DNA from: an uncultured Eubacteriales bacterium
Lineage (GTDB): Bacteria > Bacillota > Clostridia > Christensenellales > QALW01
Assembly (NCBI GenBank): GCA_900547955.1
Contig: URIR01000033.1
Span: forward strand, 1-21,491
Direction: 5' to 3'
Length of the DNA: 21,491 nucleotides
The notes beneath the pieces are model-generated. The model saw nothing but the letters and a program-made list of their open reading frames with translations. It ran no database searches and was not told the origin of the DNA. Within the stretch, counting starts at the first letter, position 1, and each line of letters opens with the position of its first letter. Positions 13,176 to 21,491 of the stretch are shown one piece after another. The position numbers and the translations under genes were made by a program.

Positions 13176-13991
13176 CTACTCGCTTATCCATTTGGTTATG
13201 ACTTTTTCCAGTATAGCCACAAGATAATACATTAAGGCAGCCAAAACGCACAGGATAAGCACGCCCCCCATAACCAAATCCAATTTAAATACCTGGCCTC
13301 CGTATACTATAAGATACCCCAGGCCCGCCTTGGAAACTAAAAATTCGCCTACTATAACTCCTACCCAGGACATGCCCACGTTTATCTTTAAAATGGATAT
13401 GGTGGTAGGAATGCTCGCAGGAAACACTACCTTGGAAAATATTTGTCTTTTATTTGCGCCAAAGGTACGCAGCAGCATTATTTTCTCCTTATCCACCTCC
13501 ATAAAGCCGTTAAGCACGCCTATTATGGTAACCACAAGAGATATCAGCAAAGTAACCGTTACAATTGCGCCCATACCCGCGCCTACCCAAACTATAATTA
13601 CAGGTCCAAGCGCAATTTTGGGAAGGCTGTTCAGCACTACAAGGTAGGGGTCAAAAATTTTCTGCGCCATTTCTGACCACCACAGCAATATAGCTATTAT
13701 AACGCCTAAAATAGTACCTGCAACAAAGCCTATTATGGTTTCGAGCATGGTAACGCCTATATGCTCGTATATGCTGCCGTCGGCGAACATGCTCGCTAAA
13801 GCGTTAAAAGAACGGCTGGGAGAAGAAACTATAAAAGGGTCTATCCAATTCAGCCTTGCGGCCAGCTCCCACAGTCCAAAAAAGCCTACAAGTATCGCTA
13901 CCTGCAGCACATGTATTATAATTTTGCGTCTTTTTAAATTTCTTCTGTACTTTAAATGTTCGGCTGAAACCTTAGTTTTATCAAGCCGCAT
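13176..13991 (-). CDS. ABC importer permease, SsuC/TauC type
   Basis: The 271-residue inner-membrane protein has about six hydrophobic helices and the cytoplasmic EAA-type loop (FGANKRQIFSKVVFPASIPT, about 177-196) that docks to the ATPase. It belongs to the nitrate/sulfonate/taurine/pyrimidine-precursor permease group (BPD_transp_1). Its start overlaps the end of the ATPase gene by 11 bases, so the two are coupled. The group imports sulfonates, bicarbonate, nitrate or thiamine precursors; the substrate is fixed by a binding protein that is not encoded here. Length is normal for the family. Confidence 0.9.
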   Translation of the reverse strand: MRLDKTKVSAEHLKYRRNLKRRKIIIHVLQVAILVGFFGLWELAARLNWIDPFIVSSPSRSFNALASMFADGSIYEHIGVTMLETIIGFVAGTILGVIIAILLWWSEMAQKIFDPYLVVLNSLPKIALGPVIIVWVGAGMGAIVTVTLLISLVVTIIGVLNGFMEVDKEKIMLLRTFGANKRQIFSKVVFPASIPTTISILKINVGMSWVGVIVGEFLVSKAGLGYLIVYGGQVFKLDLVMGGVLILCVLAALMYYLVAILEKVITKWISE

Positions 13992-14772
13992 CGCTGTTCA
14001 GCTCCTTCCATATTTCGTTGAAATATTTTGAAAATTCAGGAGCCTGACGTTTGTCTATTACTCTTTGACCAGAGCTTGTCAGCGAGATATCCAGAATTTT
14101 TTTAATGCTGCCCGGCCGGGAGCTGAGAATTATTATCCGGTCGGCAAGGCTGATAGCCTCGGAAATATCGTGAGTTACCAGTATCGCCGTCTTTCCCTGC
14201 TTTCTTATAATGCCTGCAATATCATCCGAAACGTTAATGCGAGTCTGATAATCAAGGGCGGAAAAGGGTTCGTCCAGCAGCAGCAATTCAGGCTCCAGAG
14301 CCAGAGTGCGTATCAGCGCTACGCGCTGACGCATGCCTCCGGAAAGATGCTTAGGATTGCTGTGTATAAAATCGGCCAGCCCGTACTGCTCCAGCAGCTC
14401 CCGCAGACGCTCTTCCTTTTGGGGCGTGCAGGCGCGCTGTATCTTAAGCCCCAGGAGCACGTTATCCCAAACGCTGCACCAGGGAAACAAATGGTCATGC
14501 TGGAGCATATATCCCACTAAAGGATTGGTTTTGCCGTTTACCGGCTGATTACATATATATATTTCGCCTGATGAAGGAGAAATAAGCCCGGCGACAAGGG
14601 AAAGAATGGTAGATTTGCCGCAGCCTGAAGGACCAACTACAGCCACAAATTCGCCCGGCATTACTGAAAAGCTTATATCCTTAAGCGCCGGAGTTTCTCC
14701 AGCAGGCGTATGATAATTCATATTTACACCGTCCACTCTTACAAGAGGGGCGGCGGCATTGTTCTGCCGCAT
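13981..14772 (-). CDS. ABC importer ATPase, SsuB/TauB type
   Basis: The 263-residue ATPase powers the adjacent permease. Walker A GPSGCGKST (47-55), Q-loop MLQHD, signature LSGGMRQR and Walker B LLLLDEPFSALD are all canonical, followed by the H-loop LVTHD. The LDEPFSALDYQTR and DRIIILSSRPG segments are characteristic of the nitrate/sulfonate/taurine importer ATPases. ATG is preceded by AAGGAGG at eight bases. It is the first gene of a two-gene operon with the permease. No substrate-binding protein or riboswitch fold was recognised upstream, so the substrate stays open. Confidence 0.92.
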   Translation of the reverse strand: MRQNNAAAPLVRVDGVNMNYHTPAGETPALKDISFSVMPGEFVAVVGPSGCGKSTILSLVAGLISPSSGEIYICNQPVNGKTNPLVGYMLQHDHLFPWCSVWDNVLLGLKIQRACTPQKEERLRELLEQYGLADFIHSNPKHLSGGMRQRVALIRTLALEPELLLLDEPFSALDYQTRINVSDDIAGIIRKQGKTAILVTHDISEAISLADRIIILSSRPGSIKKILDISLTSSGQRVIDKRQAPEFSKYFNEIWKELNSDAA

Positions 14773-14891
14773 GTCTTTTGCCTCCTTAATAAAGTATACA
14801 CTATATAGTATGGGACAACATGAACACAGGTGCGTTTAAAGCATGGCGCGTATGGAGAAAGTATGCGATAAAATTTTAACGAGCTTATTGC

Positions 14892-15028
14892 GGCCGGAGG
14901 GGAATATAGCCCCAGGGGGCGGCTCTTTGGCGGCCGTTCCGGCCGCAAGCCGGGCCGAATTACGGCCCGGCTTGGCAGGCGGAGCCTGCCCAAAGAGCCG
15001 CCCCCTGGGGCTATATTCCCCTCCGGCC
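14892..15028. repeat. Four-way-junction palindromic element, copy 2
   Basis: The outer arms 14892-14930 and 14990-15028 are perfect 39-bp inverted repeats, ending inward in GGGGGCGGCTCTTTGG. Inside are three abutting hairpins without unpaired bases: 14931-14945 (CGGCCG, loop TTC), 14946-14974 (CAAGCCGGGCCG arms, loop AATTA) and 14975-14989 (GCAGGC, loop GGA). Compared with 3476-3608, the inner main stem and hairpins one and three are the same, while hairpin two and the distal stem differ in sequence but stay fully paired. It lies between the ABC importer promoter region and the terminator of the next gene. Confidence 0.9.
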
Positions 15029-15041
15029 TGAGCAAAAACAA

Positions 15042-15077
15042 CGGCAAAATAAAAAAAGAGCGCTTAAAAAGCGCTCT
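15042..15077 (-). terminator. Terminator of the unknown gene at 15100-15639
   Basis: On the minus strand AGAGCGCTT and AAGCGCTCT form a perfect 9-bp stem with a 3-base loop, followed by TTTTTTTATTTTG. Confidence 0.93.
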
Positions 15078-15099
15078 AATTAAAACCATTTAAACAAGC

Positions 15100-15639
15100 T
15101 TAAAGCTCTACTTTTTTGCCGTTTTTAATCTTAAAGGCAACCGGGCCGCCGTGAGCCTTTTCCATTATAAAAACATCGCCGTCTACGCTGTAGCTTGAAA
15201 TTAAGCCGGGCGAATTCCGCCATATTTCCGTACATTCCTCATCCTTGGCTATAACGCCCTTTTTATGCACTATAAGCACAGCGTGTTTTTCCTCGATATA
15301 TATAAAATCTACGAAATCGCTGGGCAGCGGCATAAGAGTGCGCACCTGCTTCTGATATATGTCAAAGGCTATTGCAAAGCTGTCTCCTCCAAGAAAAAGC
15401 GTGCCGTTATCAAGTATAAGCGCATGGGGCTCAGCCGGAGAGGACGTAAGCAGCCCAATGCCGAAATAATCGCCGGTATCGTTATCAGTTACCGCTATCA
15501 TATTCCATGCGTTTTCCGTTCCCTTTTTCTGGCCCGCAAAAATGCTGCCGTTCTCGCATTGAGCAAGGGCTTCCTCCAATTCCTCATAACTGCCGAATTC
15601 AGCCATTTTTATATCTACTGTTCCAAAGGATACTATCAT
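15100..15639 (-). CDS. Cytosolic protein of unknown function
   Basis: I do not recognise this 179-residue protein. It has no signal peptide or membrane helix. It is rich in short beta-strand-like segments (HALILDNGTLFLGG, DFIYIEEKHAVLIVHKKG, SYSVDGDVFIME) that resemble repeated beta-propeller blades or a small beta-rich domain. I start at the ATG at 15639 because AAGGA lies about ten bases upstream; an earlier in-frame ATG (15684) has no SD and would add a basic leader MRRVFMARMQKG. It is monocistronic, with a strong terminator directly after it. Nothing nearby suggests a role. Confidence 0.75.
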   Translation of the reverse strand: MIVSFGTVDIKMAEFGSYEELEEALAQCENGSIFAGQKKGTENAWNMIAVTDNDTGDYFGIGLLTSSPAEPHALILDNGTLFLGGDSFAIAFDIYQKQVRTLMPLPSDFVDFIYIEEKHAVLIVHKKGVIAKDEECTEIWRNSPGLISSYSVDGDVFIMEKAHGGPVAFKIKNGKKVEL

Positions 15640-15934
15640 TTTTGCACATCCTTTTTGCATGCGCGCCATAAAAACGCGCCGCATAAATTCTTAATATATG
15701 ATATCAGAAACCCGCCCCAAAGTCAACACGCTTTAATTAATCTTGTGGATAATTCATATTTATGTAATACAATAGACAAGGCAATCAGAACAAAACGCGC
15801 TTTTTGCAGGACAATTTTTTCCCATTACCGCGCTGCTGTTAGGACAAATGCGCCAAGCGGCGCTTTTTAGGGCTTTTATGCCCGTGTGCCGCTCTGAAGC
15901 GCTATTATGCGGCTATGCGGCTTATGAAACAAAG
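15640..15934. other. Intergenic stretch with one family A MITE end
   Basis: At 15773 the sequence TAGACAAGGCAATCAGAA matches the ends of the family A elements (2321, 9401), followed by a similar inner stretch (ACGCGCTTTTTGC against ATGCGTTTTTGC at 9401). No opposite end was found nearby, so this is a truncated copy. A small GCGCC/GGCGC hairpin followed by TTTTT (15850-15868, plus strand) is present. Nothing else recognised. Confidence 0.45.
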
Positions 15935-15964
15935 CAGCCCGGACAGCAAAAACAGTCCGGGCTG
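15935..15964 (-). terminator. Terminator of the second exporter operon
   Basis: On the minus strand CAGCCCGGAC and GTCCGGGCTG form a 10-bp stem with a 10-base loop, followed by CTTTGTTT. Confidence 0.8.
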
Positions 15965-15980
15965 AAAGCGGCGACTATCT

Positions 15981-17759
15981 TTATACGGCCTTGCGCTGGG
16001 CCAGATTAAGCTCGTAATAAATACCCTTGCGTTCCATAAGCTCCTCATGGCTGCCCTGCTCGGCTATGCCCTGGTTCGCTATGCACATAATATTGTCAGC
16101 GCTGCGTATAGTGGAAAGCCTGTGCGCGATAACAAAGCTGGTACGCCCCTTAAGCAGCTCTGCCAGAGCCTTTTGTATAAGCAGCTCGGTTCGGGTGTCA
16201 ATAGCGCTGGTGGCTTCGTCCAGGATTATTATTTTAGGGTCTGCCAGAATGATTCGGGCAAAGGAAAGCAGCTGGCGTTCTCCCGCTGAAAGTCCTGCAC
16301 CCTGCTCCTCCACGCGGGTATAATAGCCGTTGGGCAGCCTCTCTATAAAGGTATTTGCGTAAACGCTGCGCGCCGCGTTAATGCATTCCTCGTCGGTTGC
16401 GTCAGGACGGCCATACCGAATATTGTCTATAATATTGCCCGAGAATACAAAACTCTCCTGCATCATAGCCATAACCTGCGCCCTAAGGGATTTAACCGTG
16501 ACGTCCTTTATATCATAGCCGTCTATGGTTATGCGGCCTTCGGTTGGGTCGTAAAAGCGGGATATAAGATTCACTATAGTGGTTTTACCCGCGCCGGTCG
16601 GCCCGACAAGCGCTATAGTCTGCCCAGGTTCGGCAGTAAACGATACATTCTTCAAAATAAGCCTGTCGTCGTCATAGCCGAAGGAAACGTTTTCAAAGGC
16701 CACCCTGCCCTGAACGGCCGGAAGCTCAACCGCGCCCGGCGCATCCTCTATATCCGGCTCGGAATCCAGGGTTTCAAATATCTTTTCCACGTTGCTCATA
16801 TTGGCCACGACCTGGCTGTATATAAATGAAATGGAATTTATAGGCTGCCAGAACCGCGCTATATATGAAGTAAACGCGGCTAAATCGCCGGGAGTAAGCG
16901 TGTCCCCCGTTACCATCTGATACCCAAGAAGATATAAAAGAATAGTGCTGACGACGTATGTAAAATCTACTGCCGGACCAAGAGTAGCCGAAGTGCGAAC
17001 CATCTTAACGTCCGCTTCGGTAAGTTCTCCGTTTAGGCGGGCTAATTCCTTTACGTTTCGAGCTTCTCTGTTAAACGCCTGAGTAGTCTTAAGTCCCAGT
17101 ATATTTTCAAAGGTATAGGCGTTGCGGTTGGATATTTTATTTCTTACATTTACCCGCAGCTTTTCCAGCCTGCGCCGGAAAAATACTATAAAAACCATAA
17201 GCGGTATAACGGTAGCTACGCTGACCAGAGTTAATTTAACGTTAAGGCAGAACAATACCACCAATATGCCTATAAGGGTTATAACGTCGCAGAGCGCCTG
17301 GACTATGCCGCTGCTCAGCAGCCAGGCCAGTCCGTCTATATAGCTGGTAACGCGCACCAGAATTTTTCCCGCCGGCCTGTCGTCATAGAACTTAAAGGTA
17401 AGCTTCTGCAAATGGGCGAAAAGAGAGCGGCGTATATCAAAGATTATCTTTTGGCCAAGCCAGGAAACCGCCACGTCTCTGAACGCATTGATTATAGGCT
17501 GAAGCAGGAATACCGAAGCCATAGCGCATATAAGCATAATGCCCAGGGGCCAGTTGGTGGCCGGCATAAGCACGTCGTTAAGCAGATATTTATTTATTAA
17601 AGGTCCGGCTAAAGATACGCCTACGCTGCAAAGCATTATCCCGAAGCATATTATAAATCTCTTTTTATAGGGCTTGCAGAACTGAAGCAGGCGCTTAAGC
17701 AGCTGAGAATCAATACCCTCGCGCGAGCTTTCGTCCTCATAATATCTGTTGCGCGCCAT
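15981..17759 (-). CDS. ABC exporter subunit with catalytic ATP site
   Basis: A 592-residue half-transporter, membrane domain about 25-325 and ATPase domain about 352-590. Walker A GPTGAGKTT (386-394), Walker B IILDE with catalytic E515, and H-loop His546 are canonical. The signature is degenerate: LSAGE (490-494) replaces LSGGQ. With the upstream subunit this gives one active and one degenerate nucleotide site, the heterodimeric exporter pattern. The start codon shares one base with the preceding stop (TAATG), so translation is coupled. The protein exports an unknown substrate, possibly a drug, lipid or peptide. It is the last gene of the operon, followed by a terminator. Confidence 0.93.
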   Translation of the reverse strand: MARNRYYEDESSREGIDSQLLKRLLQFCKPYKKRFIICFGIMLCSVGVSLAGPLINKYLLNDVLMPATNWPLGIMLICAMASVFLLQPIINAFRDVAVSWLGQKIIFDIRRSLFAHLQKLTFKFYDDRPAGKILVRVTSYIDGLAWLLSSGIVQALCDVITLIGILVVLFCLNVKLTLVSVATVIPLMVFIVFFRRRLEKLRVNVRNKISNRNAYTFENILGLKTTQAFNREARNVKELARLNGELTEADVKMVRTSATLGPAVDFTYVVSTILLYLLGYQMVTGDTLTPGDLAAFTSYIARFWQPINSISFIYSQVVANMSNVEKIFETLDSEPDIEDAPGAVELPAVQGRVAFENVSFGYDDDRLILKNVSFTAEPGQTIALVGPTGAGKTTIVNLISRFYDPTEGRITIDGYDIKDVTVKSLRAQVMAMMQESFVFSGNIIDNIRYGRPDATDEECINAARSVYANTFIERLPNGYYTRVEEQGAGLSAGERQLLSFARIILADPKIIILDEATSAIDTRTELLIQKALAELLKGRTSFVIAHRLSTIRSADNIMCIANQGIAEQGSHEELMERKGIYYELNLAQRKAV

Positions 17760-19522
17760 TATACCGCCTCCTTTATTTCGCCGAATTGGGTTTTATACAC
17801 CTCATAATAGAGCCCCCCCAGAGCCAGAAGCTCGTCGTGCGTGCCTCTTTCGGCTATACGGCCGTTTTCAAGATATATTATTTCATCGCAGTCCTTAACC
17901 GAGGCTATGCGGTGAGCCACGGTTATAACAGTTTTATCCTTGTGCTCTTGATTAAGCGCGGCTATTAAACGCTGCTCGGTTTCCATATCCAGAGCGCTGG
18001 AGGCGTCGTCCAGCACAAGCACGGGCGCCCCCTTAAGCAGCGCGCGCGCAATAGAAAGCCTTTGCTTCTGCCCGCCTGAGAGCCCCATGCCTCTTTCGCC
18101 GATAATAGTTTCAAAGCCGTCGGGCAGCTCCTGAATAAATTCATACGCCTGCGCCACCTTTGCGGCATGAATAATCTCGTCCATGCTTGCGTCCGGCTTA
18201 TAAAACGCGATATTGCGGGCTATGGTTTCGCTGAATAGGAATACGTCCTGCATAACAGGCGAAAAGCATCTGCGCACCTCGGATAAATCCAGCAGGCGCA
18301 TATCGGTATCATTTAATGCAACGCTGCCGTGCACCGGGTCGTAATATCTCATTATAAGATTGCAAAGCATGGTCTTGCCGCTTCCCGTGCGTCCCATAAT
18401 GCCCAGCCGCTTGCCCGCGGGCAGCGAAATATTTATATCGTCCAGTATAGGAGCGTTATCCACGCTTATGCTCGCATGAGTAATGGTTATATCCTTTAAG
18501 GGCATTTCAAGCGGCACGGGCTCGGGAATGGATTTAATGCTGACTCCCTGCTCCAAAAAGGTGAACACCTTTTCCCCCGAAGTCATGGCCTGCTGATATT
18601 GAGTAATCCAGCCGGAAATCAGGTTAAAGAAATTGGTAACATAGGCAAGATATCCGCCGGTAGCTACGAAATCGCCTACCGACATTTCTCCTATCATAAC
18701 CAAAACAAAGCCCATTAAATTTAAAAGCACATAAGGCATAGCGCCCGATATGCCCAAGGGCATAAAGCGTCTTTTCCAGGTCTTTAAATAGCATTTCTGG
18801 GCGTCCAGCGCGTCGTCGCAAACCGCGTCGAATTTCTGCATCTCTTCCTTTTCTCTTGAAAGAGCGCGGACTAAACGTATGCCCACTATATTTTCCTGAG
18901 CGCATTTGGAAATATTGGCCGAGCAGTCTCTTATGCGCAGAATGGGCGAACGTATATCCTTGCCTGCGCGCCTCGAAAGCAGGATTATAAACGGAGCCAT
19001 TATATATCCGGCCAGCAGCGCCCAAGGACAAATAATAGCCATCATTATGCTTCCGAAAATCATGGATGTAGTGTTTTCAAAGGCCTGCGGAATGGTGCCC
19101 ACGAAAAAGTTTTTAACCAGCTCGGGGTCGCCGTTTATTATAGTCATTATATTGCCCGAATTCTGGCTGTGCACAAAAGAATCTGACTGGGAGAGCAATT
19201 TATCCATCAATTCCTCTCTCATTTTAGCCACGCTCTGCATGCTTACCCGTTCCATCATTATAGCGCGGATGTAATTGACTCCCTGCCGTATAAGGCATTG
19301 AGCCAGCAGCGCTATGGCTATAAACAGCATAAGGCTGCCGCCGGCCAGCGTAAGCGACCCCAATTCCAGCGGAACATCCACAAGCAGGTTGTCAAATATA
19401 TACTTCTGCAGGTATGGTGAAATCATGGCTACGGCTGTAACAGCCAGACCCAAAACTATGTAAAGAATGATTTTTCCCCGGTACGGCTTAAAATATCGGT
19501 AGAGCTGTCTAAGGGTTTTCAT
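17759..19522 (-). CDS. ABC exporter subunit with degenerate ATP site
   Basis: A 587-residue half-transporter, first gene of the operon. Membrane domain about 15-310, ATPase domain about 340-580. Walker A GRTGSGKTM (377-385) ends in Met rather than Thr, the signature LSGGQ (481-485) is intact, and Walker B VLVLDD has D506 in place of the catalytic Glu. The H-loop His537 is kept, unlike in the first exporter pair. Its intact signature completes the active site formed by the partner's Walker motifs. The start follows AGAGGGG. No regulator lies next to this operon, in contrast with the marR-linked pair, so the substrate and control are unknown. Confidence 0.93.
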   Translation of the reverse strand: MKTLRQLYRYFKPYRGKIILYIVLGLAVTAVAMISPYLQKYIFDNLLVDVPLELGSLTLAGGSLMLFIAIALLAQCLIRQGVNYIRAIMMERVSMQSVAKMREELMDKLLSQSDSFVHSQNSGNIMTIINGDPELVKNFFVGTIPQAFENTTSMIFGSIMMAIICPWALLAGYIMAPFIILLSRRAGKDIRSPILRIRDCSANISKCAQENIVGIRLVRALSREKEEMQKFDAVCDDALDAQKCYLKTWKRRFMPLGISGAMPYVLLNLMGFVLVMIGEMSVGDFVATGGYLAYVTNFFNLISGWITQYQQAMTSGEKVFTFLEQGVSIKSIPEPVPLEMPLKDITITHASISVDNAPILDDINISLPAGKRLGIMGRTGSGKTMLCNLIMRYYDPVHGSVALNDTDMRLLDLSEVRRCFSPVMQDVFLFSETIARNIAFYKPDASMDEIIHAAKVAQAYEFIQELPDGFETIIGERGMGLSGGQKQRLSIARALLKGAPVLVLDDASSALDMETEQRLIAALNQEHKDKTVITVAHRIASVKDCDEIIYLENGRIAERGTHDELLALGGLYYEVYKTQFGEIKEAV

Positions 19523-19653
19523 ACGGATACCCCTCTTTCCCCGTTTTCGGCAAACAGAGTTTTATACGCGGCATTTTCCTCTATTTAAGAGTTAATCCGG
19601 CTCATTCAGAAGCAGACGTCTCAAAAATACGGCCGCGCTTTTTTAGATACTGC

Positions 19654-19659
19654 ATTATA
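19654..19659 (-). promoter_or_regulatory. Extended -10 promoter of the second exporter operon
   Basis: On the minus strand TTGATATAAT contains TATAAT preceded by the extended -10 TG. The -35 region is weak. A start near 19647 would leave a leader of about 125 bases. Confidence 0.5.
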
Positions 19660-19664
19660 TCAAA

Positions 19665-19944
19665 TATTTTTACTAAAAGAAATAGAAAGAGCACGCCGAA
19701 TTTCACCGCAAATCACTTTAAAAGCAAATTTTGAGCCTTAGCATATGATTGCCTTGATTTTCTTAACGTTTAATATGTTTTTTGCGGAATTCCGGCCCAA
19801 GTTGATAAGGGGATAAAAATACCAGACCTAACTCGCCCATAGTTTTCTATTGCATAGGGCTTTCTTTGTCTGTCCAAAACGCCCCTCTCTCGCAGTACGC
19901 TCAATTTTCCCAATAGAACAGGCTTGTTCCTCGCTTTTTTATTG
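19665..19944. other. Intergenic stretch without recognised genes
   Basis: Between the divergent exporter promoter and the promoter repeat I see no gene with a plausible SD. An open frame on the minus strand (19770-20036) crosses the promoter repeat and looks accidental. TGATTGCCTTG (19747-19757) matches the inverse of the family A end at 15775 over 11 bases, too short to call. Confidence 0.4.
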
Positions 19945-20031
19945 CCAGCCTGCGCACAGAGCCTGGAGTTATTTAAGATGGAGGTATTGACACGGAATAT
20001 GCGGCATGGTACAATTATCTTGGAATAGGTT
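19945..20031 (+). repeat. Promoter-bearing repeat, copy 2
   Basis: This 87-bp segment is the second copy of the repeat at 1124-1211, here on the plus strand. Its first 24 bases are identical to copy 1, and the -35, the -10 and their spacing are kept. Here it precedes a large exported protein gene by about 125 bases. Confidence 0.7.
19987..20015 (+). promoter_or_regulatory. Consensus sigma-A promoter inside repeat copy 2
   Basis: TTGACA (19987-19992), 17 bases, TACAAT (20010-20015). A start near 20022 gives a leader of about 134 bases ahead of the ATG at 20156. Confidence 0.65.
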
Positions 20032-20155
20032 TCCATGATGTTTTATTGGCACAAGGCTTAGAATACGGCAAATTCAAACGTTAAATAAGTAATCCTTAGT
20101 TTCTAGAACCCATACGCGCACAATTAAAATATAATAATATAAGGAGGAGAAACTA

Positions 20156-21491
20156 ATGCTGAAGAAGCTGCCGGCGGCAGTACTGGCTCTTACTATGATT
20201 CTGGCCTCGGTTATGCTGCCCTCCCTTGCGGCGGCTGAAGAAGCGCCGGTTCAGGCGGCGCAGTCTGCCCTGCGCATGCCTGGGGAAGGGGCTCAGGGAG
20301 TTCAGGGAGTTCAGGCGGCTGAAGAGACGTCCGCTGCCGGCGCGGCGCTCTATGAGGACGGCGAGGCGGCCAAAAGGCTGCTGAACGAGCTGCCGTGCGT
20401 CATAACTCCGGCCCAGGCAATGCAGGCGGGTCATGTGCGGCGGCTGAAGGAGGCCGAGCCTGATTTAAACACGGTGGTCTTTAAGAACGGCGACGGCACC
20501 CGCACGGCTTACCATTATGCTCTGCCCGTCAAATATGAGGAGAACGGGATAATAAAGGACAAGAGCAACCGGATAATACAGTCGGACAGGACAGGATACG
20601 CCTTTGAAAATGAAGCGAACGAGGTTAAAACATATTTTCCGCAGGCGCTGGGCGAAAAGGGAGCGCGTTTGGAATATGAGGGATACTTTCTGGAGCTGAC
20701 GCCCTTTACTGCGCAGTCGGCTGGGATTTCAGCCGCTGCCGGGAGGCAGGCGGCGCGCGCGGATATTTTAAGGGCGGTTACTCCCTCGGCCGACGCGGTA
20801 AGCTATAATGGGGCGCTGGGCGGAGAGGTCAGCCTGAGGTATACCCCTACGCTGCTGGGATTCAAGGAGGATATAATTCTAAGCGGGTATACGGGAGCGG
20901 ACAGCTTCAGCTTTATACTGGAAACAGACGGTCTGGAGCTTAGGGAGATAAGCGGGAACTGGTATCTGGCCGAGCCGGAGAGCGGCAGAATAGTTATAGA
21001 GCTGGGCGAAATATATATTTACGACAGCTATGCCGGAGCGGAGCCGGCCGAGGGCGAAGCTTCGACGCATAAGACCTATGGTCATATCAACGCGCAGACT
21101 ATATCCCTGGGGCAGAAGTATATTCTTACCGTGCATGCGCCCGAAGGCTACCTTGACGCGCCCGAGCGGGTATACCCTGTATACATAGACCCCAGCTTCA
21201 GCGTGACAAGCACGTATATTCAGGACACGCATATATCCTCGGGCTATCCGGGCACAAACTACAACACCTCCAGCCTGCTGAACCTGGGCTACGGCTCCAG
21301 CTCCAGGAGCACGCGGATATTAAGCCGCATAACCTCTCTTTCCAACGGAGTAATGCAGCCCGGCTGGGAGCCAGGAGTGCAGGTAGACAGCGCGACTTAT
21401 CATATGTACTGCACGTCCAGCTATACCAGTAATCCATATGTGGACGTATACAGAGCCGGGGCGAATTGGACCGCTTCCAGCGCGACCTGGA
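20156..21491 (+). CDS. Large secreted DNRLRE/Rhs-type wall protein, N-terminal part
   Basis: An uninterrupted frame of 445 codons runs off the window. AAGGAGG stands nine bases before ATG. Residues 1-27 are a classic signal peptide (MLKKLPAAVLALTMILASVM...LAAA). A low-complexity Gln/Ala/Val stretch follows (GAQGVQGVQAAEE, from a 9-bp tandem repeat), then a beta-rich region with VVFKNGDGTRTAYHYALPVKYEENG and PVYIDPSFSV (341-350). From about residue 350 the pattern TSTYIQDTHISSGYPGTNYN...LNLGYGSSSRSTRILSR fits a DNRLRE domain. This order is typical of WapA-like Rhs/YD-repeat proteins of Firmicutes, which often end in a variable toxin domain. The C-terminus, and so any toxin or immunity gene, lies outside the window. 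Confidence 0.85.
   Translation, partial: MLKKLPAAVLALTMILASVMLPSLAAAEEAPVQAAQSALRMPGEGAQGVQGVQAAEETSAAGAALYEDGEAAKRLLNELPCVITPAQAMQAGHVRRLKEAEPDLNTVVFKNGDGTRTAYHYALPVKYEENGIIKDKSNRIIQSDRTGYAFENEANEVKTYFPQALGEKGARLEYEGYFLELTPFTAQSAGISAAAGRQAARADILRAVTPSADAVSYNGALGGEVSLRYTPTLLGFKEDIILSGYTGADSFSFILETDGLELREISGNWYLAEPESGRIVIELGEIYIYDSYAGAEPAEGEASTHKTYGHINAQTISLGQKYILTVHAPEGYLDAPERVYPVYIDPSFSVTSTYIQDTHISSGYPGTNYNTSSLLNLGYGSSSRSTRILSRITSLSNGVMQPGWEPGVQVDSATYHMYCTSSYTSNPYVDVYRAGANWTASSATW

Noticed and set aside
15774..19757. Second exporter operon as a composite element bounded by CAAGGCAATCA
   Set aside because: An 11-base inverted match lies on both sides, but the right side lacks the outer GTC and the TA target. 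Too short to support a mobile unit.
1..21491. CRISPR array, rRNA or phage genes
   Set aside because: Looked for regularly spaced repeats, rRNA motifs and integrase or structural phage genes on both strands; none seen.

Overview
The window looks like a chromosomal segment of a Gram-positive, Clostridia-like Firmicute. The signs are SD-led genes (AGGAGG type), TTGACA-N17-TATAAT promoters, tRNA genes with encoded CCA, heterodimeric ABC exporters, a MarR repressor, an SPL-type radical SAM protein, a Clostridia-type TraX protein, and heavy ATA use for isoleucine. The species cannot be named from the sequence alone.

Layout. 1-2190 (minus strand): a small secreted protein of unknown function, two intergenic repeats (a MITE-like element and a repeat carrying a consensus promoter), a traX-family gene broken by one frameshift at an A8 run, and tRNA-Lys(TTT). 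2190-3770: a short MITE, an ANT(6)-type aminoglycoside nucleotidyltransferase gene (minus), a 133-bp four-way-junction palindrome, and tRNA-Arg(ACG) (plus). 3836-9337 (plus): a radical SAM protein, then an operon with a consensus promoter, two tandem operator palindromes, a MarR regulator and a two-gene heterodimeric ABC exporter, ending in a terminator. 9401-12684: a 274-bp MITE touching the stop codon of a restriction-modification operon (minus) that encodes a C5 DNA methyltransferase fused to a possible nuclease half, plus a small PD-(D/E)XK protein. 12945-14772 (minus): tRNA-Ala(CGC) and an SsuB/SsuC-like ABC importer pair without a binding protein. 14892-15639: a second four-way-junction palindrome and a cytosolic protein of unknown function (minus). 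15935-19659 (minus): a second heterodimeric ABC exporter operon. 19945-21491 (plus): the second copy of the promoter repeat, then a large secreted DNRLRE/Rhs-type wall protein that runs off the window.

How the genes fit together. Each exporter pair shows the asymmetry expected of a heterodimer: one subunit has Asp at the catalytic Glu position of Walker B, and the other has a degenerate signature motif. The first pair is probably controlled by the MarR protein through its tandem palindromes. The restriction-modification locus differs from its neighbours in codon use and was probably acquired. The most unusual structures are the two palindromic elements at 3476-3608 and 14892-15028. Each folds on paper into a perfect main stem carrying three abutting hairpins with no unpaired junction base, and one hairpin and the distal stem differ between copies while staying perfectly paired.
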